Shown piece by piece: positions 19,988 through 29,056 of a stretch of 64,000 bases of DNA. Made by a program: the position numbers and the translations under genes. The DNA is from Methylobacterium sp. GXS13. Lineage in GTDB: Bacteria; Pseudomonadota; Alphaproteobacteria; Rhizobiales; Beijerinckiaceae. Numbering within the stretch: the stretch's first letter is position 1; each line of letters opens with the position of its first letter. Location of the stretch: the NCBI RefSeq assembly GCF_001455965.1, contig NZ_LKKO01000023.1:1-64000 (forward strand), written 5' to 3'. The notes beneath the pieces were generated by a model. It saw only the letters and a program-made list of their open reading frames with translations, was not told the origin of the DNA and made no database searches.

Positions 19988-20950
19988 ATGGCAGCCGACG
20001 CCGAACTGCTGATCGACCGCCGGCGCCTGCGCCGCAGGCTGTCCCTGTGGCGGGTGCTCGGGATCGGCGGCCTGATCGTGGCGGTGGGCGCGCTGGGCTA
20101 CCGGGTCCGGGCCGGCGCCGACGGCGCCTTCGCGGTCGGCCCGCAGATCGCCCGCATCTCCGTCTCGGGCTTCATCGCCGGCAGCGAATCGACCGCCAAG
20201 CTGATGAAGCGGGTCGGCGACTCCGACGCCGTGAAGGGCGTGGTCATCTCGATCAACTCGCCGGGCGGCACCACCACCGGTTCCGAAGAGATCTTCCGCA
20301 ACCTGCGGGCGCTGGCCGCCAAGAAGCCGATCGTGGCCTTCGTGGACGGCACCGCGGCCTCGGGCGCCTACATCACCGCCATCGCGGCCGACCACATCGT
20401 CGCCCGCGAGACCAGCCTGGTTGGCTCGATCGGCGTGCTGTTCCAGTACCCCGACCTCTCGGGCCTCCTCGACAAGGTCGGCGTGAAGGTCGAGCCGGTG
20501 AAATCCTCGCCGCTCAAGGCCGAGCCCTCGGGCTTCACGCCCACCACCCCGGAGGCGCGCGCCGCCCTCGCGGCCGTGGTCGGAGACACCTATGCGTGGT
20601 TCAAGGGCCTGGTCGCCGAGCGTCGAGGCATGGATCCCGGCCAGCTCGCCGTCGTCTCCGATGGGCGGGTGTTCAGCGGCCGCCAGAGCGTGCCCCTGAA
20701 GCTGGTGGACGAGCTGGGCGGCGAGCGCCAGGCCGTGGCGTGGCTGGAGGCGAACCGGGGCGTCGCCAAGGACCTGCCGATCAAGGACTGGAAGCCCAGC
20801 AAGGAGGGCGATTTCTCGCTCTGGTCGGCCGCCGGCGTCGGCGCGGACCTGCTGGGCTTCGATGGGCTCGCCGGGCGGTTGCGGACCGTCGGCACCCAGG
20901 CCGAGACCGCGAATGGCGGCCTGCTCGTTCTCTGGCGCCCGGAGCCCTGA
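19988..20950 (+). CDS. sppA: Signal peptide peptidase SppA (short form)
   Basis: Membrane-anchored serine protease that degrades cleaved signal peptides. The 320-residue protein from ATG 19988 has an N-terminal membrane helix (about residues 20-42) and an S49 peptidase domain. The catalytic serine lies in DGTAASGAY at about S125 and the general-base lysine in [10 protein letters not shown] at about K177, a spacing normal for short SppA. The SINSPGG motif near 90-96 forms the oxyanion region. It precedes ihfB by 62 bp, a conserved alphaproteobacterial neighbourhood. Confidence 0.95.
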   Translation: MAADAELLIDRRRLRRRLSLWRVLGIGGLIVAVGALGYRVRAGADGAFAVGPQIARISVSGFIAGSESTAKLMKRVGDSDAVKGVVISINSPGGTTTGSEEIFRNLRALAAKKPIVAFVDGTAASGAYITAIAADHIVARETSLVGSIGVLFQYPDLSGLLDKVGVKVEPVKSSPLKAEPSGFTPTTPEARAALAAVVGDTYAWFKGLVAERRGMDPGQLAVVSDGRVFSGRQSVPLKLVDELGGERQAVAWLEANRGVAKDLPIKDWKPSKEGDFSLWSAAGVGADLLGFDGLAGRLRTVGTQAETANGGLLVLWRPEP

Positions 20951-21012
20951 GCGCCCCGCCGGAGACGGCAGCTCCAGTCGCCCGCCCCGATCCCCCGAGA
21001 AGACCAGACGCC

Positions 21013-21324
21013 ATGATCAAGTCGGAGCTCGTCCTCAAGATCGCCGAGCAGAACCCGCATCTCTACCAGCGCGACGTCGAAATCCTGGTCAACGCGATCC
21101 TCGACACCATCTCGGATGCGCTGGCCCGGGGCGACCGGGTGGAGCTGCGCGGTTTCGGCGCCTTCTCGGTGAAGCGCCGAGAAGCGCGGAAGGGACGCAA
21201 CCCACGCACAGGCGCGGCCGTTGCCGTGTCCGAGAAGGCGATTCCCGTGTTCAAGACCGGGAAGGAGATGCGCCAGCGCCTCAATGCCGCGGGCATCGGC
21301 GAGAGCGCGTCGGCGGCCGAGTAG
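21013..21324 (+). CDS. ihfB: Integration host factor subunit beta
   Basis: DNA-bending nucleoid protein that pairs with IhfA. The 103-residue product is slightly longer than the usual 94-100 because of a short Ala/Ser-rich tail. The beta-arm signature [12 protein letters not shown], whose proline intercalates into DNA, lies about residues 62-73, and [15 protein letters not shown] is typical. ATG 21013 is the only plausible start. IHF is a usual co-activator at sigma-54 promoters, and rpoN lies elsewhere in this window. Confidence 0.95.
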   Translation: MIKSELVLKIAEQNPHLYQRDVEILVNAILDTISDALARGDRVELRGFGAFSVKRREARKGRNPRTGAAVAVSEKAIPVFKTGKEMRQRLNAAGIGESASAAE

Positions 21325-21334
21325 GAAGAGGTCT

Positions 21335-21715
21335 GTGAGTGCGATGATCCGTTTCCTGAAAAGCCTCGTGCTGCTGCCGATCGCCGCCCTGGTGATCCTG
21401 CTGGCGGTCGCCAACCGGGCACCGGTCCCGCTGTCCTTCGACCCGTTCAACGCGGATGCGCCGGTGTTCAGCGTGAACCTGCCGCTCTACGCGATCCTGT
21501 TCGGCGCGGTGGCGCTCGGCATCGTGGTCGGCGGCGTCTTCACCTGGCTGGGCCAGGGCAAGACCCGGGCGAATGTCCGCTACCATCGCCGGGAGGCGAC
21601 CCGCTACGAGCGTGAGGCCAATCGTCTGCGCGCCTACGCCCCGGAGAGCGAGACGCAGGGCACCGCCTACACGGTGCCCAATACCGGCCGCACCGCCTTG
21701 CCGGCGCCGCGCTGA
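21335..21715 (+). CDS. LapA-domain membrane protein
   Basis: A small inner-membrane protein with two helices (about residues 7-27 and 48-72 counted from GTG) joined by a short periplasmic loop, then a basic coiled cytoplasmic tail. This is the LapA/YciS-like (DUF1049) architecture, with typical NRAPVPLSFDPF in the loop. The GTG at 21335 is favoured by AGGAAG six bases upstream; an ATG three codons later is also possible. It sits 10 bp after ihfB, a widely conserved pair. E. coli LapA takes part in lipopolysaccharide assembly control; the role here is inferred only. Confidence 0.85.
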   Translation: MSAMIRFLKSLVLLPIAALVILLAVANRAPVPLSFDPFNADAPVFSVNLPLYAILFGAVALGIVVGGVFTWLGQGKTRANVRYHRREATRYEREANRLRAYAPESETQGTAYTVPNTGRTALPAPR

Positions 21716-21725
21716 GCAGACGCAG

Positions 21726-22385
21726 TCAGCGTGCGGCCTGCACGGCCGCCACGAAGGCCGCGATCTTCTCCGGATCCTTGAGGCCGGGCGCCGATTCGAC
21801 CCCCGACGACACGTCCACGGCGCCGAGCCCGGTGCGGATCAAGGCCCCACCGACGTTGCCGGCGTCCAATCCGCCCGACAGCATGGTCCCGGCGGGCAGG
21901 ACGGCATCGGCCAGGATCGCCCAATCGAATCGATGGCCATTCCCCCCGGGGAGCCCGCCGCCGGCCGGCGGCTTGGCATCGAGCAGGATTCGGTCAGCCA
22001 CCGCGTCGTAGGCCGGGATCGATTCGAGATCGGCCCGGGTCGCGACGCCGATCGCCTTCATCACCGGCCGTCCGGCGAGCGCACGGATCGCCGCCACCCG
22101 CTCCGGGCACTCGCGTCCGTGCAGCTGGATCAGGTCCGGATCCACAGCCTCGACCGCCGCGCGCACAAGGGCATCGTCCGGATCGACGAGAAGGACGACG
22201 CGTTCGGCTCGTCCGCGAGCCCGCGCTGCCAGCTTCGAAGCCTGTTCGAAGGTTACGTGGCGGGGACTTCGAAGAAAGTGAACGAGCCCGATCCAGTCGG
22301 CGCCAGCCGTCAGCGCCGCGTCGACGGTTTCCGGCGTGCTGAGCCCGCAGATCTTGACGCGGGCCGAAAGGGTCGGGGCTGACAT
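21726..22385 (-). CDS. trpF: Phosphoribosylanthranilate isomerase
   Basis: Third step of tryptophan synthesis, an Amadori rearrangement of phosphoribosylanthranilate. This is a TIM-barrel enzyme of 219 aa. The catalytic cysteine lies in VKICGL (C13) and the general acid in RILLDAK. The phosphate-binding LSGGLDAGNV and VDVSSGVES motifs are intact. It is convergent with lapA, 10 bp apart, and no trpB or trpA follows, so tryptophan genes are split. It is followed on the other side by a DUF2125 gene on the same strand. Confidence 0.96.
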   Translation of the reverse strand: MSAPTLSARVKICGLSTPETVDAALTAGADWIGLVHFLRSPRHVTFEQASKLAARARGRAERVVLLVDPDDALVRAAVEAVDPDLIQLHGRECPERVAAIRALAGRPVMKAIGVATRADLESIPAYDAVADRILLDAKPPAGGGLPGGNGHRFDWAILADAVLPAGTMLSGGLDAGNVGGALIRTGLGAVDVSSGVESAPGLKDPEKIAAFVAAVQAAR

Positions 22386-22403
22386 GGGACCCTTGTAGCC
22401 GAT

Positions 22404-23510
22404 CTAGTACAGGACCGGCAGGTAGAGGTTCGGGATCGGGAAGCCGCTGAACACGATCCGCCCGTTGACGAACTTCAGCGGCGGCAAGGGCTTGAGCGGC
22501 GCCGTGTCCGCCGGCGCGTCCGGCCCAGGCTGCCGGCCCAACCCCAGCAGGCCGCCGACCAGCTGGCCGATGAGCGCCCCCTTCTCCGATCCGAAGCGCT
22601 GACCCACGACGCTGCCGATCAGAGCATCCACCCCGGCCGCCCGCAGATCGAGCTGCCCGACCGGGCGATGAGCATCGTCCAGAGCGAGCGTGCCCTTGGC
22701 CTGGACGCGCTGTGCGCCCTTGGCCAGCGACAGCGCCGTGAGATCGAGCGTTCCGCCCGCCTGGCGCCAGCGCTCGAGCTCCCGCGGTACCGGCCCGGTC
22801 CGCAGGACGGTAGCCTGGGTGAGCGTCGCGTCGAGGGACAGGTCGGCGGGGGCAGGATTGCCGGTGAGCGCGTCGAGCTGCGGCACGGCGGCCTGAGCCA
22901 GCTGCAGGCTCACATCGATTGCGCCCTCCGATTCGTACCGGCCCGGGGTCGGCCGCGCATGCAGCTCCAGATGCTGGCCCGCGACCGCGATCGGACCCGG
23001 ATCGGCGCCGGTCACGGTGACGTTCGGGCCGTCCACCACCAGCGAGGCGCGGGTGAAACCGTCCGACGCCCCGTGGACGCTGCCCTGGAGCTTGCCCCAG
23101 GACGCATCACCGGTCAGCGCGCCCTGCTCGACATGGAACGGGCCGGCGCTCTCGAACAATACCAGGCGCGGCTGGTAGATCTGCGCCACCGCGGTGGAGG
23201 GGCCGAGGCGGAAGCGGCCGTCGGACCGTTCGAGGGTGACGGCGCTGCAGCGCAGCTCGATCCGGAACGGATAGCCGGTGAGCGACCGGTCGGCACAGGC
23301 CCAGTTGCGGCCCGCAGCTGCCTCGCGAGCGATCCAGCCATCGATCTCGGTGCCGGCGCGGCCCCGGATCCAGAACCAGGCGATCGACCAAGCGACCACG
23401 AGCAAGGCGAGCAGGATATAGGGAAGGAACAGCCCGAGCCGGAACCGCCGCACCGTCTGCGCCAGCGAGGCCTGCCCATCACGGCCCGGCTGCGTCCGAT
23501 CCTGATCCAT
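22404..23510 (-). CDS. DUF2125 domain-containing membrane-anchored protein
   Basis: A 368-residue protein with one N-terminal membrane helix (about residues 28-50) followed by a long periplasmic domain matching the alphaproteobacterial DUF2125 pattern. That pattern includes a GYPFRIELRCSAVTLER segment near 88 and repeated beta-strand blocks. Cys residues about 72 and 97 may form a disulfide. Function is not established. It ends 18 bp before trpF on the same strand. Confidence 0.85.
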   Translation of the reverse strand: MDQDRTQPGRDGQASLAQTVRRFRLGLFLPYILLALLVVAWSIAWFWIRGRAGTEIDGWIAREAAAGRNWACADRSLTGYPFRIELRCSAVTLERSDGRFRLGPSTAVAQIYQPRLVLFESAGPFHVEQGALTGDASWGKLQGSVHGASDGFTRASLVVDGPNVTVTGADPGPIAVAGQHLELHARPTPGRYESEGAIDVSLQLAQAAVPQLDALTGNPAPADLSLDATLTQATVLRTGPVPRELERWRQAGGTLDLTALSLAKGAQRVQAKGTLALDDAHRPVGQLDLRAAGVDALIGSVVGQRFGSEKGALIGQLVGGLLGLGRQPGPDAPADTAPLKPLPPLKFVNGRIVFSGFPIPNLYLPVLY

Positions 23511-23651
23511 GCACTCCGCTCCCCGTCATCAGCCCCGGCTTGGGCGTTACAGCCCTCGCCTTGAGGCCATGCACCGGGCGAAACTGGGGCGGTGCCGGAG
23601 TCGGTCGACGGTGGGGCGGACGGATCCGCCCCTCCAGACGCGATTTCCCGG

Positions 23652-24098
23652 TCAGGCCTGGGCCGGCTCGATCGTATCGAGCTGCAGGTCGTTGACGATC
23701 GCCACCCGTTCTGCCGCATCGTCGGCCAGGCGATGCACGTGCAGCTCGGTGGCGCCGCGGGTTCGCACGCGGTCGAGCCAGGTCCGCCGGAGATGGTCGC
23801 GCGGGCTCTCGTTCGAGGTCGCCACCGAAACCATCTCAGCGATGCCGGTGTCGTCACGGCGCACGGCGATCACCACGGCCTCCGCCATCTCCTCGAGATC
23901 GAAGGCGCCGGCCGGATGGACCCCGACCACGTAGCGCCGTCCCGAGCGCCCGCGCCAAGCCGAGAGCGGGAGGGCCGGCGTGCCGCGCAGGCCAGCGGTG
24001 GTCTTGAGGCGTTCTTCACGCACATCCTGTCTCCGCGTGCGATCGTCCTTCAGGTCGCGAAGCGCGGCCGACCAGGACAGGGCTCTTCTGTTCGCCAT
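23652..24098 (-). CDS. Conserved hypothetical protein
   Basis: A 148-residue soluble protein. ATG 24098 is chosen because GGTAGG lies nine bases upstream; a TTG three codons earlier would remove that spacing. The middle part (GRSGRRYVVGVHPAG, then DLEEMAEAVVIAVRRDD) alternates beta and alpha, and the C-terminal half reads like a globular domain (ELHVHRLADDAAERVAIVND). No named family is recognised and no obvious operon partner is present. Confidence 0.65.
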   Translation of the reverse strand: MANRRALSWSAALRDLKDDRTRRQDVREERLKTTAGLRGTPALPLSAWRGRSGRRYVVGVHPAGAFDLEEMAEAVVIAVRRDDTGIAEMVSVATSNESPRDHLRRTWLDRVRTRGATELHVHRLADDAAERVAIVNDLQLDTIEPAQA

Positions 24099-24246
24099 TT
24101 GTTCCAACCTACCGCGCGATATCCACAGGCGTCAAGCGCAATGTTCCTGAGGAAGGATGTGGTGATCGCGGGAGTTATCCACAAGCTGCGAACCGGCCCA
24201 TCGTCATGCTGGCGCTGGCAAAAACGCTCCGACGCCCGGCAATGCA

Positions 24247-25026
24247 TCAGCGGCGCTGAGCCGCCCCGGCCGGAGCCTCCTTGGCCGACGCCCCACCCGC
24301 CTCGGCGGCAACCGCCTTCGGGTTTTCGGCCAGCAGGGCGTTGGACGCCACCTCCAGACGTTCCTGGGCCAGCGCCTGGAATTCCTGGCGGCCCATGCCC
24401 GGGGGGATCGGCTCCAGGAAGTGGATCACGGCCGTACCCGGCCGGCGCATGAGGCTGTTGCGCGCCCAGAACTGTCCCGTATTCAGCGCCACCGGCAGGC
24501 ACGGCACCTTCAAGGCGGTGTAGAGGTGTGACAGACCCTGCTTATAGGCGGGCGGCGCGCCCACTGCACGGCGGGTGCCTTCGGGGAAGATGATGAGCTG
24601 GCGGCCCTCCCGGATGGCGTCGGCCGCCGCCGCGTTCATCAGGCTCATCGCCCGGGCACCCTTGGACCGGTCGATCGCCACCATGCCGCTGCGGGATAGG
24701 TACCACCCGATCAGCGGGATGAGCAGCAACTCACGTTTCAGGATGTAGGCGAATTCCGGAAAAACCGTACAGAGCGCCAGGGTCTCCAGAGCCGATTGGT
24801 GCTTGGCCGCCACCAGCAGCGGCCCCTTCGGGATGTTCTCCAGGCCGCGGAACTCGACCTGCATGCCGGCGACCCTGCGCAGCAGCCACAGGGTCAGGCG
24901 TCCCCAGAGCCGGGCCAGCTGCAGCACCGCGCGGCGGGAGACCAGCGTGGGCAAGCCGCCGAGCGCCAGCAGCGTGGTCATGGCGTAGAAGCAGACGTTG
25001 AAAGCGAGGGAGCGCAGGGCGAGCAT
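24247..25026 (-). CDS. plsC: 1-acyl-sn-glycerol-3-phosphate acyltransferase
   Basis: Membrane acyltransferase that makes phosphatidic acid from lysophosphatidic acid. It is 259 aa with an N-terminal hydrophobic helix (about residues 8-28). Motif I is KHQSALE (H76 to E81), an H-x4-E variant of the classical H-x4-D. Motif III FPEGTR (147-152) and motif IV with LPVALNTG are present. The H-x4-E variant occurs in some family members, so it need not be inactivating. A related ornithine-lipid or lysophospholipid acyltransferase cannot be excluded. Confidence 0.9.
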   Translation of the reverse strand: MLALRSLAFNVCFYAMTTLLALGGLPTLVSRRAVLQLARLWGRLTLWLLRRVAGMQVEFRGLENIPKGPLLVAAKHQSALETLALCTVFPEFAYILKRELLLIPLIGWYLSRSGMVAIDRSKGARAMSLMNAAAADAIREGRQLIIFPEGTRRAVGAPPAYKQGLSHLYTALKVPCLPVALNTGQFWARNSLMRRPGTAVIHFLEPIPPGMGRQEFQALAQERLEVASNALLAENPKAVAAEAGGASAKEAPAGAAQRR

Positions 25027-25110
25027 CGGAATCCGCTTCGTGGCGGTCTTCCTCTAGCGCGCAGAGGCGCCCGCGGCCAAGCGCGGACGGTCCGACACCG
25101 GACCAAACGT

Positions 25111-25629
25111 TCATGCGCCCCCGGTATGCCGTATGGGCCGCGCGAACCCGGCACTGCGTCCCGCGACCATCCAGTAGATCAGGCTGGCGCTGGCGCCGAC
25201 CACGAACAGGATCAGCGTCAGGCGCGCCTCGGCGGCGAAAAGGCCCGGAGCGGTGCCCGTCGCCTCAGAACGGACGGCACCGCGCGCCAGCCAGGGCAGG
25301 GCGGCAGTCAGCAGGCCGCCCCCGGCGCCGTACCAGAGGAAGCCGCGGCGCGCGAAGATCTCCCCGGCGAACCCGACCAGGGCTGGCGGCACGAACAGCA
25401 GGACGAACAGGGCCTGCGCGAGGCCGGCGATCAGGAGGGCCAGCCCTTCCGGCGGGAGCCCGGCCGAGAGATCGGACAGGGCCATGTCCACGCCCGCGAG
25501 CGCCCCGCCGGTGAGCCAGGCATTGGCCGTCGGGTCGACGAGGAGCGCGAGCACGAGGATCGCGGCGCCGGCCGGGACGGCGAGCAGGAGGGCGAAGGCT
25601 CCGAGGAGCAGGCGGCCGAGGACGTGCAT
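25111..25629 (-). CDS. Multi-pass membrane protein, unknown function
   Basis: A 172-residue hydrophobic protein with about five predicted helices (residues 5-33, 38-58, 62-88, 96-118, 135-158). Its C-terminal SLIYWMVAGRSAGF motif is typical of small conserved alphaproteobacterial membrane proteins. No catalytic motif is seen. It lies downstream of the RND terminator and upstream of plsC on the same strand. Confidence 0.7.
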   Translation of the reverse strand: MHVLGRLLLGAFALLLAVPAGAAILVLALLVDPTANAWLTGGALAGVDMALSDLSAGLPPEGLALLIAGLAQALFVLLFVPPALVGFAGEIFARRGFLWYGAGGGLLTAALPWLARGAVRSEATGTAPGLFAAEARLTLILFVVGASASLIYWMVAGRSAGFARPIRHTGGA

Positions 25630-25661
25630 GGCAGGCTTCTACACCGAAGACGGCAGGCCTT

Positions 25662-25706
25662 CGTAAAACAAAGCCGCGCCGGACCGGTCAGGGTCGGGCG
25701 CGGCTT
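25662..25706 (-). terminator. Terminator of the RND efflux operon
   Basis: On the minus strand AAGCCGCGCC (25706 down to 25697 side) pairs with GGCGCGGCTT (25680 down to 25671 side) as a 10-bp stem. A T-rich run, TGTTTT, follows. It sits 45 bp after the RND permease stop, consistent with Rho-independent termination. Confidence 0.8.
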
Positions 25707-25751
25707 CGAGAGGGCACGATCTTTCGGTCGCCGGCAGAACGGCGTCCCGCC

Positions 25752-28700
25752 TCAGCCGTGGGCCGGGGCCGCCCCGCCATGGTCGCCATGCGATGACTTT
25801 CCGCGCAGGCGGCCGAGCCAGAGCGAGAAGTGGCGGATCACCACGTAGAAGACCGGCGTGAGGAACAGGCCGAAGAAGGTCGCGCCGATCATCCCGAAGA
25901 ACACCGCGGTGCCCAGCGCCTGGCGCATCTCGGCACCGGGGCCGGTGGCGATCACCAGCGGCAGGGTGCCGAGGATGAAGGCGAAGGCGGTCATCAGGAT
26001 CGGGCGCAGGCGCAACCGGCAGGCTTCCACCGCCGCATCGACCGGGCCCCGGTGCTCGCGCTGCTCGATATCGTGCGCGAACTCGACGATCAGGATCGCG
26101 TTCTTGGCAGCCAAGCCGATCAGCACGATCAAGCCGATCTGGGTCAGGATGTTGTTGTCCTGTCCCCGGAACTGCACGCCGGCGAGCGCCGCGAGCACGC
26201 CGGTGGGCACCACCAGCAGGATCGCCAGCGGCAGCGCCCAGGATTCGTACTGCGCGGCCAGCACCAGGAAGACCAGCAACACGCCCAGGGCGAAGACGGC
26301 GCCGGCGGTGCCGCTCGCGGCCTTTTGCTGGAAGGCGATCTCGGTCCAATCGTAGGCGTAGCCGTCGGGCAGCACCTTTTTGGCGATCTCCTCCATGGCG
26401 GTCAGGGCCTGTCCCGTCGAGACGCCGGGCTTGGCCACGCCCTGGATGGGGACCGAGTAGTAGAGGTTGAACCGCTGAACGATCTGTGGGCCGGTCACGT
26501 CGCGCACCGAAGCGAGCGTGCCCATCGGCACCAGTGCGCCCGTGGAGGAGCGCACCTTGATCTGCGAGATGTCCTGGATCGAGGAGCGGAAGGCGGCATC
26601 GCCCTGCAGGCGCACCTGGTAGATGCGGCCCAGGGTGTTGAAGTCGTTCACGTAGGTGCCGCCGAGATCCGCCTGGACCGACGAGAACACGTTGGCGAGC
26701 GGTACGTTCAGCATCCGCGCGATGGTGCGGTCGATGTCGAGGAAGAGCTGCGGCGTCGCGTTGTCGAAGGTCGTGAACACGCGCTGCACATCCGCGCTCT
26801 GGTTCGCCTGGCCGATCACTTCGCCGGCGGCGGCCATCAGCGGACCGATCTCCGAGGATTGGCGGCTCTCGATCTGCATCTTGAAGCCGCCGCCGTTGCC
26901 GAGACCGCGCACCGGCGGGGGCGGGATCACGATGACGCGGGCTTCCTGGATGTCGGAGGTCGCCTTGAGCACCTCGCCGGTGATCACCCCGGCGCTGCGC
27001 CCCTGACCGGCGCGTTCCTTCGCCCCCGTAAGGGTGAGGAACATCACGCCGGCATTGGTGGTGTTGGTGAAGGTCGCTCCGTCGAAGCCCGCGATGATCA
27101 CAGCGTTGGCGACACCCGGCACCGTCCTGGCCTGCTTGGCGGCCCGCAGGATCACGTCGGTGGTGCGATCGAGCGAGGAGCCGGAAGGCAGCTGAACGAC
27201 ACCGATCAGATAGCCCTGGTCCTGGTCCGGAATGAACCCCGTTGGCGTCGTCTGGGCTAGGTGCAGGGTGCCGGCGATCACCGCGGCATAGACCAGCAGC
27301 ATCGCCGCCAACCCGACGAACCCGCCGGTCAGGACTCGGATCGTGCGGCCGTAGGCGTTCGACGTGGCGTCGAAGGCGCGGTTGAAGCCGTTGGCGAGCC
27401 AGTTCACGAACCGGGTCAGGAAGAACTTCGGCTCCTTGCGCGCATGGTGCGGCACGAGCAGCAGCTTGCACAAAGCCGGGGACAGGGTGAGCGAGTTGAA
27501 CGCGGAGATCAGGGTCGAGGCCGCGATCGTGAGCGCGAACTGCTTGTAGAACTGGCCCGAGATGCCCGGGATGAACGCGGTCGGCACGAACACCGCGGCA
27601 AGCACCAGAGCGATGGCGATGACCGCGCCGCCGACCTCGTCCATGGTCTTGTGCGCGGCATCGCCGGCCGAGAGTCCCTCGGCCATGTTGCGCTCGACGT
27701 TCTCCACCACCACGATGGCGTCGTCGACCACGATGCCGATGGCGAGCACCAGCCCGAACAGGGTCAGGTTGTTGAGCGAGAAGCCGAAGGCCGCCATCGC
27801 CGCGAAGGTGCCGATCAGCGACACCGGGATCGCGATCACCGGGATCAGGGCCGTCCGCCAGCTCTGCAGGAACACCAGCACCACGATGACCACGAGGCCG
27901 ACCGCCTCGAACAGGGTCTTGTAGACCTCCTGGATCGACTCCTCGATGAACTCGGTCGGGTTGTAGGCGATGCGGTACTCGACATCCGGCGGGAAGTTCT
28001 TCTTGACCGTCTCCATCACCTGCTTGACCGAGGTCGCCGCCTCGAGGGCGTTGGTGCCCGGCCGCTGGAAGGCGCCGATGCCCACCGCGGGCGTGTCGTT
28101 CAGGTAGGAGTTGGTCGTGTAGTCCTTCTGGCCCATCTCGACGCGGGCGATGTCCTTGACCCGGACAAGGCGTCCGTCCTGGGCCTTGATGATCACCTCG
28201 GCGAACTGTTCCGGCGTCTTGAAGCGGGCCTGCGACTGGACGACGAGCTGGAACGCCTCGCCCTTGGCCGCGGGCGGACCGTTGAGCTGGCCGGCAGCCA
28301 CCTGGACGTTCTGCTCCTGCAGGGCCGTGGTGACGTCGGTGACCGAGAGGCCGTAGGCGGCGAGCTTGTTCGGATCGACCCAGATCCGCTCGGCATACTC
28401 GTTGCCGCCAAACACCGTGATGTCGCCGACGCCGTCGAGGCGCAGCAGCTCGTCGCGGATGTTCAGGTAGATGTAGTTGGCGAGGTAATTCTGGTCGTAG
28501 GTCTTGTTCGGCGAGAGCAGGTGCACAACCAGCATCAGGTCGGGCGAGGCCTTGCGCACGGTAACGCCGAGGTTGCGCACGTCCGGCGGCAGGCGCGGCT
28601 GGGCCACCGAAAGCCGGTTCTGCACCAGCACGTTGGCGATATCGAGGTTGGTGCCGACCTTGAAGGTCACGGTCAGCAGCATGTTGCCGTCGTTGGTCGA

Positions 28701-28949
28701 CAACGACGTCATGTACAGCATGTTGTCGACGCCGTTGACCTCCTGCTCGATCGGCGTCGCGATCGTGGCGGCGACGGTCTCGGCGTTGGCGCCCGGATAG
28801 GAGGCACGCACCGTCACGGTCGGCGGCACGATCTCGGGGTATTGCGAGACCGGAAGGCTCTCGTAGGCGACGAAGCCGAGGATCAGGAAGACGATCGACG
28901 TGACCGACGCGAAGATCGGCCTATCGACGAAGAAATGGGCGAAACGCAT
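25752..28949 (-). CDS. RND multidrug efflux transporter permease (AcrB/MexB type)
   Basis: Proton-driven trimeric inner-membrane pump of the hydrophobe/amphiphile-efflux class, 1065 aa. It starts with the usual FFVDRPIFASVTSIVF helix. It shows the TM4 proton-relay aspartates in GIVVDDAIVVVENVER (about residues 405-420), the Q-rich porter loops, and a duplicated 12-helix layout. It lies 107 bp after its adaptor gene on the same strand and is followed by a terminator. No outer-membrane OprM-type gene is adjacent, so it probably shares one encoded elsewhere. Substrates cannot be told from sequence. Confidence 0.96.
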   Translation of the reverse strand: MRFAHFFVDRPIFASVTSIVFLILGFVAYESLPVSQYPEIVPPTVTVRASYPGANAETVAATIATPIEQEVNGVDNMLYMTSLSTNDGNMLLTVTFKVGTNLDIANVLVQNRLSVAQPRLPPDVRNLGVTVRKASPDLMLVVHLLSPNKTYDQNYLANYIYLNIRDELLRLDGVGDITVFGGNEYAERIWVDPNKLAAYGLSVTDVTTALQEQNVQVAAGQLNGPPAAKGEAFQLVVQSQARFKTPEQFAEVIIKAQDGRLVRVKDIARVEMGQKDYTTNSYLNDTPAVGIGAFQRPGTNALEAATSVKQVMETVKKNFPPDVEYRIAYNPTEFIEESIQEVYKTLFEAVGLVVIVVLVFLQSWRTALIPVIAIPVSLIGTFAAMAAFGFSLNNLTLFGLVLAIGIVVDDAIVVVENVERNMAEGLSAGDAAHKTMDEVGGAVIAIALVLAAVFVPTAFIPGISGQFYKQFALTIAASTLISAFNSLTLSPALCKLLLVPHHARKEPKFFLTRFVNWLANGFNRAFDATSNAYGRTIRVLTGGFVGLAAMLLVYAAVIAGTLHLAQTTPTGFIPDQDQGYLIGVVQLPSGSSLDRTTDVILRAAKQARTVPGVANAVIIAGFDGATFTNTTNAGVMFLTLTGAKERAGQGRSAGVITGEVLKATSDIQEARVIVIPPPPVRGLGNGGGFKMQIESRQSSEIGPLMAAAGEVIGQANQSADVQRVFTTFDNATPQLFLDIDRTIARMLNVPLANVFSSVQADLGGTYVNDFNTLGRIYQVRLQGDAAFRSSIQDISQIKVRSSTGALVPMGTLASVRDVTGPQIVQRFNLYYSVPIQGVAKPGVSTGQALTAMEEIAKKVLPDGYAYDWTEIAFQQKAASGTAGAVFALGVLLVFLVLAAQYESWALPLAILLVVPTGVLAALAGVQFRGQDNNILTQIGLIVLIGLAAKNAILIVEFAHDIEQREHRGPVDAAVEACRLRLRPILMTAFAFILGTLPLVIATGPGAEMRQALGTAVFFGMIGATFFGLFLTPVFYVVIRHFSLWLGRLRGKSSHGDHGGAAPAHG

Positions 28950-29056
28950 CGGTCAAACCTCTGAGGCCCGCCGGTCACCCGGTCGGGGCCCTGCGTCGTC
29001 GGTGCGGCGCACGCGGCGCGGCGCGCGCGCATGCAATCGTGTCGAGCCGATCGGGC

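Noticed and set aside
27261..28964. Long plus-strand frame opposite the first RND permease
   Set aside because: It has low-complexity Asp/His/Arg/Gly composition and no domain; the minus strand encodes a complete RND pump.
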